This document shows positions 27,614 to 36,878 of a stretch of DNA of 64,000 nt, piece by piece. The position numbers and the translations under genes were made by a program. Origin of the DNA: CAWDDA01 sp963813345 (GTDB lineage Bacteria; Acidobacteriota; Blastocatellia; RBC074). The notes below the pieces were generated by a model. The model had not been told where the DNA came from, ran no database searches, and was given only the letters and a program-made list of their open reading frames with translations. How positions within the stretch are numbered: the stretch's first letter is position 1; each line of letters starts with the position of its first letter. The stretch lies in NCBI GenBank assembly GCA_963813345.1, contig CAWEYR010000003.1, forward strand, positions 3,826 to 67,825, in the 5' to 3' direction.

Positions 27614-29619
27614 TGATACGTTCGTGCAAGGACGATCGCCCTTACGAGCTGCAAATCGAGTAACGCAGGCTCGATAAGGTTCTGCCGCCGCGCCTCTTCC
27701 CTGGCGGCCGGTTCCTTCATCCTCAACGCCAGCAACCAGCTCTTTCCGGATCGTTCGTCGAGCTTCAGAAGCGTATCTCGCTCGGTCTGGGCCTGATCAC
27801 GCTTGCCCTGCTTTTCGAGCATCTCAGCGTAAACAGCGCGAACAACCAGCGACTTCGGAAATGACTTGAGACATTCCTCAAGAACGGCGGTCGCGCGTTC
27901 GAGATCGTTGGTTTGCTCGTAGGAAAAAGCCAGCAACAGAGGTGTGAAAGGCCGCGCATAATTGTGTTTCAAAGCGTATTCCGCAAACTGTGCGGCTTCG
28001 GCAGGTCTCTTCAACTGATAAAGCAGCAGTGCCCGCCCGAGATGCGCCCCGGCATTCGCTGAATCAAGCGACAACGACTGGTCATAGCGGCGCAGCAGAG
28101 ATTCATTAAACGATGGAGAGTCGGGATTGAATCGGAAGTCGATTTGACTCTGGGCCTTCTGGCTCGCGAGCACATCATCCGCTCGCAGTGCAAGCAGCCC
28201 GGCAAGAATAAGAATCAGTGCAAGTCCGGCGAAAACGGCAGCTCCTGGCAGCTGCCAACTGGCAGTCTGCTCGTGGCTCGAAGCCTGCTCGCTTTCTGAC
28301 GCCCGCGCTTTGGCGAGTCCAAGACTGGTGAGGCAAGCGGCCATAATCGCGGGTGGCGCGGCCCGAATAGAAAACCCGCTGATCGCTGAGCTGATGCCGA
28401 AAGCTGCGAGCCCGTAGAGCGAGCCAAGCACCCAGGCTCCGTCTAACGCCAGCACGCGCGCGCCACATCATCCTCGCAACCAGCCACCAGAACGCACAAA
28501 ACAGTGCGAATCCGACGATTCCCAGTTCCGCGAGCACCTGGAGATACTCGTTGTGCGCGTGCGGGTTTCGAATCTCGTCATAGTCTTCGGGCTCGGAAGC
28601 GGCGGCCCACTTCGCATACAGCGGATTCTCTACGAAGAACCTGCGATAGTCGCCATAACGTGCCGGGAATCCACCCACGCCGACACCAGCCACAAAATTG
28701 TGTTTCGCGGCCTCCCAGGCCGTGATCCACTTCGTCATCCGGCTCGTCAATCCATACTCACCCGGAGCACCTCCGGCTGCGGTCTGTATCGTGATGGCCG
28801 ACCGCAGTCGCTCGACTAGCTGCTCTCGTTTGAACAGAAGCAACCCTGCCAGACCCACGGCGAGGGCAATTCCGATGGTGATCAACCTCACTCGATCGTG
28901 AGCACGAAGAAGCTTCGTCGCGAGAGAGATTCCGATCAACAACAAGTGCCACGGCAAGACCCAGAATGGCGCCTCTCCGCAGCGTCAGGAGCAATGCCGC
29001 TGCGCCAGCGCAAAGCGCAACTGCGGACAAGATCAGAAGCGAACGTTTGGGCGTGGAAATAAAAAGCACGAGCTGAAGCGGAAGGAGTAGTGCAAGGAGT
29101 TCAGTCGTAATGCCATGACTGAAGAAGACGCCATACATCACGCCATCAAACATTGTGTACTCGACAAACTGGGAACCCGCAAGAATCAGGATGACGAGTG
29201 TCATCGAGTAGTAGAGCCATTCCGCTGATCGTGACGAGAGCCCGAAGAGGCCCGTGGTTACCAGCACTGCAAAACAGAACCATAGCCCGGCGACACGCAG
29301 TCCTTCCGTCCAATCTGGTGCCCATAAGAAAAGAAACTGCTTGCCAGATCAGAAATAACCCAAGGACCCCTGTCAGCATCGCCGTTTCCCGATTGATTCG
29401 GATGGGTGTCTGGCGGCGAAAGAGAACCGCCAGAGCAATCGCGAGAAGGATGGCAACGCTCGTTGCAAGCACGAATTCCTGGGTTGCCAGTCCCTGATAG
29501 TTGATATCAGGGATAATGTAGAAGTTGGGAACCAGCGCCAGAAATGGTACGAGGGGAAATATCAGTTCGAGCAGACGGATACTCGAAGCTTCAGGCTTTC
29601 GGGTTTGCTTGCGCTTCAT
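27601..29619 (-). CDS. O-antigen ligase/polymerase-family membrane protein with TPR tail (three frame breaks)
   Basis: Multi-pass membrane protein of the Wzy/WaaL superfamily, about 670 residues after correction. The ATG at 29619 starts a basic N-terminus and about ten hydrophobic helices (FPLVPFLALVPNFYIIPDIN, LLALLLPLQLVLFIST). The large periplasmic loop carries the family motif PHAHNEYLQVLAELGIVGFA, preceded by GVGVGGFPARYGDYR. The C-terminal third has TPR-like repeats (ALLLYQLKRPAEAAQFAEYA, LAFSYEQTNDLERATAVLEE). Breaks lie near 29250, 28940 and 28450. Such enzymes polymerise or ligate undecaprenyl-linked glycans to an acceptor. It converges on a glycosyltransferase, consistent with that pathway. 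Confidence 0.83.
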
Positions 29620-29647
29620 TTAGCAATGGGATTGAGCAAGCTCCAAC

Positions 29648-29890
29648 TCAATTCGGAGTCGTAGGAACGCGGGGTTCCGGAGCTTTCGGACGTCTCTTTC
29701 GCGAAAAAGTCATCGGCTGGCTCGGAACTATATCAAGTGCTCCATCACATGCCGTCTCGCCGGAGACCTTTTTTGCTGCGGCTGGCGTGACAGGTTTTGA
29801 AGGCGATTTGGCCGGCTTGCGAGATTGCCCCATAGCCACAACCGGCAGGGAAATAATAATCGCCAGCAGCAACACGACACATACTGTCAC
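29648..29890 (-). CDS. Small exported hypothetical protein
   Basis: 80 residues. An N-terminal hydrophobic helix (VCVVLLLAIIISLPVVAMGQ) reads as a signal peptide cleaved near AMGQ. A basic, Pro-rich tail follows (SRKPAKSPSKPVTPAAAKK ... PKAPEPRVPTTPN). The start is uncertain: another frame just upstream offers MRQKLMPWCDS, and an indel may join them. It lies 28 bases upstream of the ligase gene on the same strand. No family is recognised. The interval 29891-30086 upstream holds no other gene. Confidence 0.45.
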   Translation of the reverse strand: MTVCVVLLLAIIISLPVVAMGQSRKPAKSPSKPVTPAAAKKVSGETACDGALDIVPSQPMTFSRKRRPKAPEPRVPTTPN

Positions 29891-30086
29891 ACCATGGCAT
29901 CAATTTTTGTCTCATCGAGGTTCGCTCCAAAGAAATTTTATATCAAGATGGGCACAATCTGGAAATAAGTTCTTGCCTTGGTAATTGCCGTTGCCTATAA
30001 TTCGCGCGGACTTGATCGTCAAACACATCTTCACTAGATTCAGATTAATAGAAGCAGGCCCTGAATGATGCTTTCGAGTGGCGGGA

Positions 30087-30842
30087 ATGGCTGTTGATAC
30101 CGGGCACTTGCAGTTAGCGCACTGTGCTCTCTGCTCTGGCTCAGGCTGGGAAGTCGTGGAGGGGAAAGGTATCCGCCCCTGTGCGTGCCGCCTGAAAGAG
30201 AGGCGCGAGCAGCTGCTCGAAGCTGTGCGCATCCCAAAGCGCTACGAGAATTGTTCATTTGAGAACTTTCATCCGCAGGGAAAGGGCTCGGGAAAACATT
30301 TTGTAGCGCAGGCACGCGCGCTGGTCGACGCGAAGCATCTGGTCGATGAGTTTCCCGGTATTGAGATCGGGCTTCTTTTCATGGGACCCTGCGGCGTGGG
30401 CAAGACTCACCTGGCATCTGCCATTGCGCGCGCTCTCGTGACTCGTAAGGGTGTCTCCTGCCTTTTCTACGATTTCAGAGATCTGCTCAAGGAAATCCAG
30501 GACAGCTATAACCCCGTTTCGAAGAATTCAGAGCTCAAGGTTCTGCGCCCCGTGTACGACACGGAAGTGCTGGTGCTCGATGAGCTCGGTGCGAGCAAGC
30601 CCACTGACTGGGTAAGAGATACGATGACCCAGATCATCAACAATCGTTACAACGACAAGAAGATGACTATCTTCACCACCAATTATCTGGATGTCGCCCA
30701 GAATCCCGGCGAAGAAACGCTGACCGATAGAGTCGGTGTGCGTCTCCGCTCCCGCCTGCACGAAATGTGCAAGATCGTCCTCGTTACAGGCGACGATTAC
30801 CGCGAAAAGATCAAAGAAAACCGCGGCCGCAAGTTTTCGTAA
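30087..30842 (+). CDS. DnaC/IstB-like AAA+ ATPase, probable helicase loader
   Basis: About 251 residues. The N-terminus has a zinc-binding Cys cluster ([11 protein letters not shown] ... [10 protein letters not shown]). The P-loop domain has Walker [11 protein letters not shown], Walker [11 protein letters not shown], sensor I IFTTNYLD, and arginine-finger-type residues in [16 protein letters not shown]. This matches DnaC/DnaI-type loaders that place DnaB at origins; IstB of transposons shares the fold. No transposase or IS end is nearby, so a chromosomal loader is more likely than IstB. ATG at 30087 is chosen; GTG at 30078 is an alternative. The gene is intact and stands alone, followed by an inverted repeat. 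Confidence 0.88.
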   Translation: MAVDTGHLQLAHCALCSGSGWEVVEGKGIRPCACRLKERREQLLEAVRIPKRYENCSFENFHPQGKGSGKHFVAQARALVDAKHLVDEFPGIEIGLLFMGPCGVGKTHLASAIARALVTRKGVSCLFYDFRDLLKEIQDSYNPVSKNSELKVLRPVYDTEVLVLDELGASKPTDWVRDTMTQIINNRYNDKKMTIFTTNYLDVAQNPGEETLTDRVGVRLRSRLHEMCKIVLVTGDDYREKIKENRGRKFS

Positions 30843-30886
30843 CTCGATCGCGCTGCGAAGCAACCCCGCAGCCGCTACGCGGCTGC

Positions 30887-30964
30887 GCAAGCTAAAGCTT
30901 AACTCGAACACACGCGGTTTGAGTTCAAGCTTCAGCTTGCCGCCGTTGCCGAAGGCAACGGCGG
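30887..30964. repeat. Family F inverted repeat plus perfect GC-rich hairpin
   Basis: GCAAGCTAAAGCTTAACTC (30887-) pairs with GAGTTCAAGCTTCAGCTTGC (ending 30940). It is followed directly by a perfect 11-bp stem CCGCCGTTGCC / GGCAACGGCGG (30940-30950 and 30954-30964) with a GAA loop. The pair sits 45 bases after the DnaC-like stop; the hairpin could serve as its terminator. Confidence 0.85.
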
Positions 30965-31027
30965 TTGTGGCTTTGTGGGATAAAGTACTTGTCAGAAGTC
31001 TATTCCTTTGGTAGAATCTACCCCTCT

Positions 31028-31663
31028 ATGAAACACCTCCAACGCGTGGAGTCCGATGAGCAGTCCATTGGTACAGATCTCAGTGATCCACCAGCTCTCC
31101 ACGCGCGCGCCATGGACAATCTTCGCTTTATCCGCGAGACCATGGAACGCGCCGGGTCATTTACCGCCGTTCCAGGCTGGGGAGGTGTTCTCATCGGAGT
31201 CTCTGCAGTCGGAGCAGCCGCGATTGCCGGCGGAAGCGCGTTCGCTCCCCGGTGGCGCACGGTCTGGCTTGGCGAAGCTGCTCTCGCTCTCGTGATTGGC
31301 ATTCTGACTACTCGCCAGAAGGCGCGGCGCGCGCGCATCAGCCTCATAAACGGTCCCGGACGTCGCTTCATACTGAGTCTTGTAGCGCCGCTTGCATCAG
31401 GAGCTGTTCTGACCGTCGCCCTTTCACGACTGGAGTCTTATTCGGCGCTCCCAGGTCTCTGGCTTCTGCTCTACGGTACGGGTGTCATAACCGGAGGTGC
31501 ATTCGCAGTTCGCGTGGTACCCATCATGGGAATGTGCTTCATGACCCTCGGTGGTCTGGCATTGATACTTCCGTCACCGTGGCCGGAAGTCTTGATGGGT
31601 GCCGGCTTTGGAGGCCTCCATCTTGTCTTTGGATTGATCATCGCGAGGAAGTACGGTGGCTAA
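31028..31663 (+). CDS. Multi-pass membrane protein, unknown function
   Basis: 211 residues from the ATG at 31028. A hydrophilic N-terminus (about 45 residues, HARAMDNLRFIRETMERAGS) is followed by six hydrophobic helices including GVLIGVSAVGAAAIAGGSAF, WLGEAALALVIGILTT, LSLVAPLASGAVLTVAL and GLWLLLYGTGVITGGAFAVR. No family was recognised with certainty. A winged-helix gene starts 18 bases downstream, followed by a microprotein. Pairs of a membrane protein and a PF13601-type winged-helix regulator are common, so the regulator may control this gene or be co-expressed with it (inference). Confidence 0.75.
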   Translation: MKHLQRVESDEQSIGTDLSDPPALHARAMDNLRFIRETMERAGSFTAVPGWGGVLIGVSAVGAAAIAGGSAFAPRWRTVWLGEAALALVIGILTTRQKARRARISLINGPGRRFILSLVAPLASGAVLTVALSRLESYSALPGLWLLLYGTGVITGGAFAVRVVPIMGMCFMTLGGLALILPSPWPEVLMGAGFGGLHLVFGLIIARKYGG

Positions 31664-31680
31664 GGCAAATACCCAGCAAA

Positions 31681-32067
31681 GTGCCCAGCAAAGCTGAAAG
31701 ACGGAACGAACGCCGAAGCGAGCGACGCGCAGCCATCCGCCAGGTGAAGGGGCTCAGGGCCGCAGAGCGCGCTCCCGCGCTTGACGGACTAATACACGAA
31801 CGGATGCGACTCGGAATTGTGAGTGCTTTGGCGGCGAGCGAATCGCTCACGTTCAATGATCTCAAAGATCTCCTCAAAACTACGGATGGCAACGTCAGCG
31901 TTCACGCGCGGAAGCTCGAAGAGGCCGATTACATTTCATGCACCAAGTCTTTTGAAGGGCGAATTCCGCGAACTGAATATCGACTCACCCGCATCGGGCG
32001 CGAGGCTCTTGAACGTTACCTCGATCATATGGAGGCGCTCGTCCGAGCTGCGCGCAATCGACTGTGA
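31681..32067 (+). CDS. Winged-helix transcriptional regulator (PF13601-like, MarR/ArsR fold)
   Basis: About 128 residues from GTG 31681. The basic N-terminus KAERRNERRSERRAAIRQVK is followed by the winged-helix core: LDGLIHERMRLGIVSALAAS, LTFNDLKDLLKTTDGNVSVH (recognition helix), ARKLEEADYISCTKSF, and TEYRLTRIGREALERYLDHM. This is the pattern of the HTH family typified by LTDGNLSVHLRKLEEAGY. The start is unsure: GTG 31656 in another frame gives AKANTQQSAQQS and would need an indel. It overlaps the next small gene by 4 bases. Repression of its own operon is likely but inferred. Confidence 0.85.
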   Translation: MPSKAERRNERRSERRAAIRQVKGLRAAERAPALDGLIHERMRLGIVSALAASESLTFNDLKDLLKTTDGNVSVHARKLEEADYISCTKSFEGRIPRTEYRLTRIGREALERYLDHMEALVRAARNRL

Positions 32068-32207
32068 TTATCATTCTATTAGTAACACTTCTTGTTGGTT
32101 CGGCGATCGCGGCCGGCGTCTTCGCCGGTGTTACCGGACGCCCGGATCATGGTCAGAGCTTTGGCCACAAAGTATCGCTCGGAGCACCGGCAAGGGAGAT
32201 TAATTGA
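32064..32207 (+). CDS. 47-residue single-helix membrane microprotein
   Basis: The GTG at 32064 overlaps the stop of the winged-helix gene, and its TGA overlaps the ATG of yjbQ (TGATG), so it is translationally coupled on both sides. It begins VIIILLVTLLVGSAIAAGVF, a single membrane helix, then a Gly/His-rich tail (GRPDHGQSFGHKVSLGAPAR). CAAGGGAG stands ahead of the next start. Double coupling makes it more likely real than chance. No family is recognised. Confidence 0.6.
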   Translation: MIIILLVTLLVGSAIAAGVFAGVTGRPDHGQSFGHKVSLGAPAREIN

Positions 32208-32692
32208 TGCGCGAAAGTCTTCTTGAACATCCAGTTGAAGCGCCTTCACTCAAGTCAGTTCATTCGCTAATCGACGTAGGGACCCTGGAGCACGTCGAAT
32301 TTGTCGACTTGACAGAGAGGATTGCCGAACTGGTTCACCAGTCAAAGGTTAGTGCGGGAATTGCCAGCATTCAGACGAGGCATACAACGACAGGCATCGT
32401 CGTCAACGAACACGAACCCTTGCTGATTTCTGACATGAAGAGGCTTCTGGAGCGCATTGTCCCCGAGCACGATAATTACGAGCACGACAATCTCGACATC
32501 CGCACAGTGAATCTCACCCCAGACGAGCGTCGCAACGGCCACTCTCATTGCCGATCGCTCTTCCTGCCGTCAAGTGAAACCATCCACATCGCCGGCGGCG
32601 AACTTCAACTCGGCCGCTGGCAAAGAATCTTTTTCGTGGAACTCGATGGACCCCGCGAACGTCTCATTTCATTGGCAATTCTTGGGATTTGA
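32207..32692 (+). CDS. yjbQ: YjbQ family protein (UPF0047)
   Basis: 161 residues of the YjbQ/UPF0047 family. Members form trimers with a metal site, and the E. coli protein has weak thiamin-phosphate synthase activity. Conserved features are EFVDLTERIAELVHQS, IASIQTRHTTTGIVVNEHEP, and the His-rich NGHSHCRSLFLPSSETIHIA with GRWQRIFFVELDGPRE at the end. The ATG at 32207 is supported by overlap with the preceding microprotein and by AGGGAG upstream. It is intact. It is the last gene of the membrane/wHTH/microprotein group. The physiological role of the family is not settled. Confidence 0.92.
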   Translation: MRESLLEHPVEAPSLKSVHSLIDVGTLEHVEFVDLTERIAELVHQSKVSAGIASIQTRHTTTGIVVNEHEPLLISDMKRLLERIVPEHDNYEHDNLDIRTVNLTPDERRNGHSHCRSLFLPSSETIHIAGGELQLGRWQRIFFVELDGPRERLISLAILGI

Positions 32693-32716
32693 TACGTTCT
32701 AAGGGCAGGGTCGGCG

Positions 32717-32847
32717 TGGAGTTTAAGAGGGTCTCACGCGAAGCCGCCGAAGACGCGAAAAGAACCAAGGAAGATGCTGTCTTCGAGTCACTGTTATTCT
32801 TTTTCGCGTCTTCGCGGCTTCGCGTGAGATACCTACCTTGAACTCCA
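32717..32847. repeat. Long inverted repeat (family C)
   Basis: Core arms are TCTCACGCGAAGCCG... (32732-32763) and its complement (about 32798-32829), differing by small indels. A second short pairing outside (GGAGTTTAAG / TTGAACTCC) extends it. It begins 24 bases after the yjbQ stop. Related arms occur inside the element at 12.1 kb. Confidence 0.92.
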
Positions 32848-32930
32848 TGTCCCAGTTAATGATCGGTGCGTTTCCATCGTTATTATTCTGGGAACCTCTT
32901 AGTGGTTGTCCGGCGTAGATATAACGGCGA

Positions 32931-34176
<1,246 letters not shown>

Positions 34177-34184
34177 AGAAGAGA

Positions 34185-35444
34185 ATGTTTTTGAAGCTGA
34201 GATCACTGATTCCGATCGAAACGATCTCGATGGCGATCGGAACGATTCGCGCACACAAGTTCCGGAGCTTTCTTACGGTTCTTGGAATCGTGATTGGTGT
34301 CACGGTAGTCGTCGCAATCGCATCGATTCTTACCGGCCTGAGGACGAGCATCGTCAGTATTGTCGAAGACTACGGGACGAACAATATCTATGCGTTTCAT
34401 CTGACGACAGGGCCGCGGATGGGAAACCGCGATCGCAGCGAATGGAATCGCAAGCCGCTTACCCCTGAAGACGCTGACGCGATCAAGGAACTGGCGCCGG
34501 CAATCGAAGACGTCTCGAATGTTCTCTTTACCTGGTGGAGAGACCGGACTATCAAGTATGGAAACAACACGTACCGCCAGGGAGATTTGCAAGGGGTGTC
34601 GGCGAGCTACGCGCACATTGCAAACATTTCAGTTGCAGACGGGCGTTTTCTGAGCGAGATCGATGACTCGCATAAACGCAACGTTGTGGTCATCGGCGTG
34701 AACGTTGCCGAAGCGCTCTTTCCGAACAGGAGTCAGATTGCAGGGACTGAGGTCGAGCTTGCGGGAAAGAACTTCGAGGTCATTGGCGTTCTCGAGAAAC
34801 GCAAGAGTGGTTTCTTCGGAGAGAACGAAGAAGACAGTGCAATCTTTATTCCGTTCGAGACGGCAAAGAAGATGTTTCCGCAGCGCGACTTCATGATGAT
34901 CATGATGCGCGCCAGGACCGGGATGCTCAGCGAGGGCCTGAATCAGGCGGAAGAAATCCTCAGACGTCGCCGAAATGTGAAATACCACGAGCCAAACAAC
35001 TTCGATCTCAACACCGCAGACCGGATGATTCAGCAGTTTGACGGCATCACAAAGTACGTGGGACTCTTTGCCATTGCTATCTCGGCAGTCGGCCTTCTGG
35101 TTGGCGGAATCGGTGTCATGAACATCATGCTGGTGAGCGTGACCGAGAGGACACGCGAGATAGGCGTGCGAAAGGCAATCGGTGCTCGCCGCCGCGATAT
35201 TGTGAGTCAGTTCATGTTCGAAGCGATGACCCTGACCGGGCTCGGCGGCGTGCTCGGAGTGGCGCTCGCAATCGTGGCGAGCTATGTCATCATGTTTTTC
35301 ATTCCCGGACTCCCCGCGTCCATTCCGCTGTGGGCTGTCGTCACCGGATTCCTGGTTTCAGTCGTTATTGGATTGGTTTTCGGCGTCTGGCCTGCAAAGA
35401 AAGCCGCCGCCCTTGATCCCATCGAATGTCTTCGCTGGGAATAA
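34185..35444 (+). CDS. MacB-like ABC transporter permease 2
   Basis: Intact 419-residue MacB_PCD/FtsX permease paired with the preceding gene. [20 protein letters not shown] opens the protein. The periplasmic domain includes [20 protein letters not shown] and [15 protein letters not shown]. The FtsX core is [20 protein letters not shown] / [20 protein letters not shown], ending DPIECLRWE. The two permeases share the [12 protein letters not shown] motif and probably form a heterodimer. They would need an ATPase from elsewhere; the MacB-type ATPase at 54.7 kb has its own permease partner. A family A inverted repeat follows 3 bases after the stop. Confidence 0.92.
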   Translation: MFLKLRSLIPIETISMAIGTIRAHKFRSFLTVLGIVIGVTVVVAIASILTGLRTSIVSIVEDYGTNNIYAFHLTTGPRMGNRDRSEWNRKPLTPEDADAIKELAPAIEDVSNVLFTWWRDRTIKYGNNTYRQGDLQGVSASYAHIANISVADGRFLSEIDDSHKRNVVVIGVNVAEALFPNRSQIAGTEVELAGKNFEVIGVLEKRKSGFFGENEEDSAIFIPFETAKKMFPQRDFMMIMMRARTGMLSEGLNQAEEILRRRRNVKYHEPNNFDLNTADRMIQQFDGITKYVGLFAIAISAVGLLVGGIGVMNIMLVSVTERTREIGVRKAIGARRRDIVSQFMFEAMTLTGLGGVLGVALAIVASYVIMFFIPGLPASIPLWAVVTGFLVSVVIGLVFGVWPAKKAAALDPIECLRWE

Positions 35445-35447
35445 TTA

Positions 35448-35537
35448 AGGTACGTTGTACCGCCTTTCAGGCGGAATCGTGGCATTCAAACGCGTTCGAA
35501 TGTCACGATTCCGCCTAAAAGGCGGTACAACGTACCT
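35448..35537. repeat. Family A inverted repeat, copy 2
   Basis: AGGTACGTTGTACCGCC starts the left arm and its complement ends the right arm. Both contain GGCGGAATCGTG. It fills the 96 bases between the stop of permease 2 (35444) and the minus-strand stop of the MEMO1 gene (35541), with 3 bases to spare on each side. Confidence 0.95.
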
Positions 35538-35540
35538 GAT

Positions 35541-36761
35541 CTACGTTGCGCGGGTAAACTCGAGCGCGGCGAAGCTTACAACCGACGTCTGATCGATATT
35601 CCACTGATCATACTTCACCAGCTGAGCTCGAGCTTCTGGCATCGCCTTCAGCCACGTATAAAGCGGTGAGAAACCACACCATTTGAGCCGGTCCTGCTTT
35701 TCGAGCATCAGATCAAAGAAACCGGGAGCGTCGCCCTCATCTATTCGGGCAAGACATTCTCGGTCATCACTTTCGATTGGAGACATTTCTCCCTCAAATG
35801 CCTCCACCGCGAGCTGGTCTCCGTACCGCGGTCCGATATGCGAAAGGTCGATACCAAGCACCCAGAAGAGCCGATCACGATTCCTGTCGGCAAGTTCACC
35901 TAAAGCGTCAAAGAAGCGATGCAACGAGTCATCCTGCTCAGGAGCTTCGCCGGTTGCAAAACATCGCGCAAACGGACCGCAAAGGATCGGAAGGATCTTT
36001 ATGTCACTTCCCATCATATGTCGAAGAAAGACAGCCTGGAATTCAATCGAATGCTCGATGGAATGGCAGTAATCCTCGGTCACTATCGAGTCGCCTGCCC
36101 GCCCTTCGAGCCACGTCACCATAGATGTGTCGACTTCGACGTTTCCGAGCGGGGTTGCAAACGGCTTCCGTGTCAGGCCAAAACGCTCGGGTGTGCCGTA
36201 GTGAGACGTTCCGAGTATCACAAACGTGCGTCCCTGCAGGTCGTCAGTCAAACGGCTATAGGCTGCCGCGTAGCAGTCCCAGCCGCCTTCAGGGCTGATG
36301 TGAGGCGCGGCTATCCCTATGCGCGCATTTCTCTCCTGACCATTGAGATGTCCTATCTTGTCTGAAAGCAAACCGGTCAGACTCTCGCCGTCGTCCGGAT
36401 AGGCGGTCCCAGCGTGCGCCGCGAGTCGAATCGGGGATGACGCGAACTCATCACGTCGCCTGTTGCGCCTCTCCTCAAATTCGGGCCCTTCGACGAAGCC
36501 GTTGCCCGTAAGAGCACTGACCATTGACGAGACGACATCACCCGGAATGATCTGCCCGGTGAGCTTTGAAAGGTAAGCCTGCAGGTCGAGCTCAGTCTCC
36601 TCACCATTGAAAAAGCTGAGCCCTTGCGCAAGAAGGGGAGGGACTATGAGGATAGCGTCAGAGTACTGAAAGGGTCTCTGATGAGCAGACCCGGTGCGCT
36701 CTCCGACCGGTGATGGCATGAAATCCAGCCCATCACGCAACTTTGGCAGAATTTTGGACAT
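35541..36761 (-). CDS. amrB: MEMO1 family / AmmeMemoRadiSam system protein B
   Basis: Intact, 406 residues. The C-terminal about 280 residues are a MEMO-type (extradiol-dioxygenase-like) domain: IGIAAPHISPEGGWDCYAAA, FVILGTSHYGTPERFGL, EDYCHSIEHSIEFQAVFLRH, WVLGIDLSHIGPRYGDQLAV and KWCGFSPLYTWL. These carry the His and Cys residues characteristic of MEMO. The N-terminal about 115 residues (YSDAILIVPPLLAQGLSFFN, SKLTGQIIPGDVVSSMVSAL) look like a helical extension found in some bacterial homologues. The partner AMMECR1 and radical SAM genes of the system are not in the window. Function in bacteria is poorly known. Its 5' side abuts an inverted repeat and its stop abuts a family A repeat. Confidence 0.88.
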   Translation of the reverse strand: MSKILPKLRDGLDFMPSPVGERTGSAHQRPFQYSDAILIVPPLLAQGLSFFNGEETELDLQAYLSKLTGQIIPGDVVSSMVSALTGNGFVEGPEFEERRNRRRDEFASSPIRLAAHAGTAYPDDGESLTGLLSDKIGHLNGQERNARIGIAAPHISPEGGWDCYAAAYSRLTDDLQGRTFVILGTSHYGTPERFGLTRKPFATPLGNVEVDTSMVTWLEGRAGDSIVTEDYCHSIEHSIEFQAVFLRHMMGSDIKILPILCGPFARCFATGEAPEQDDSLHRFFDALGELADRNRDRLFWVLGIDLSHIGPRYGDQLAVEAFEGEMSPIESDDRECLARIDEGDAPGFFDLMLEKQDRLKWCGFSPLYTWLKAMPEARAQLVKYDQWNIDQTSVVSFAALEFTRAT

Positions 36762-36774
36762 ATATCAGAAGAAA

Positions 36775-36870
36775 TACCACGGAACACACGGAAAAACGAA
36801 AAACGGGAAAACACGGAAGAAACTTTTAGGTTTTTCCGTGTTTTCCCGTCTTCCGTGTGTTCCGTGGTTA
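36775..36870. repeat. Long inverted repeat (family D)
   Basis: Arms begin TACCACGGAACACACGGAA (36775-) and end with the complement TTCCGTGTGTTCCGTGGTTA (to 36870). The centre is A/T rich with one arm duplicated. It lies 8 bases past the receptor 3 stop and 13 bases ahead of the MEMO1 start, both minus strand. Confidence 0.92.
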
Positions 36871-36878
36871 CTCTTCGT

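Noticed and set aside
30087..30842. IstB-type ATPase as evidence for an IS21 element
   Set aside because: No IstA transposase, terminal repeats or target duplication nearby; the N-terminal Cys cluster fits DnaC-like loaders.
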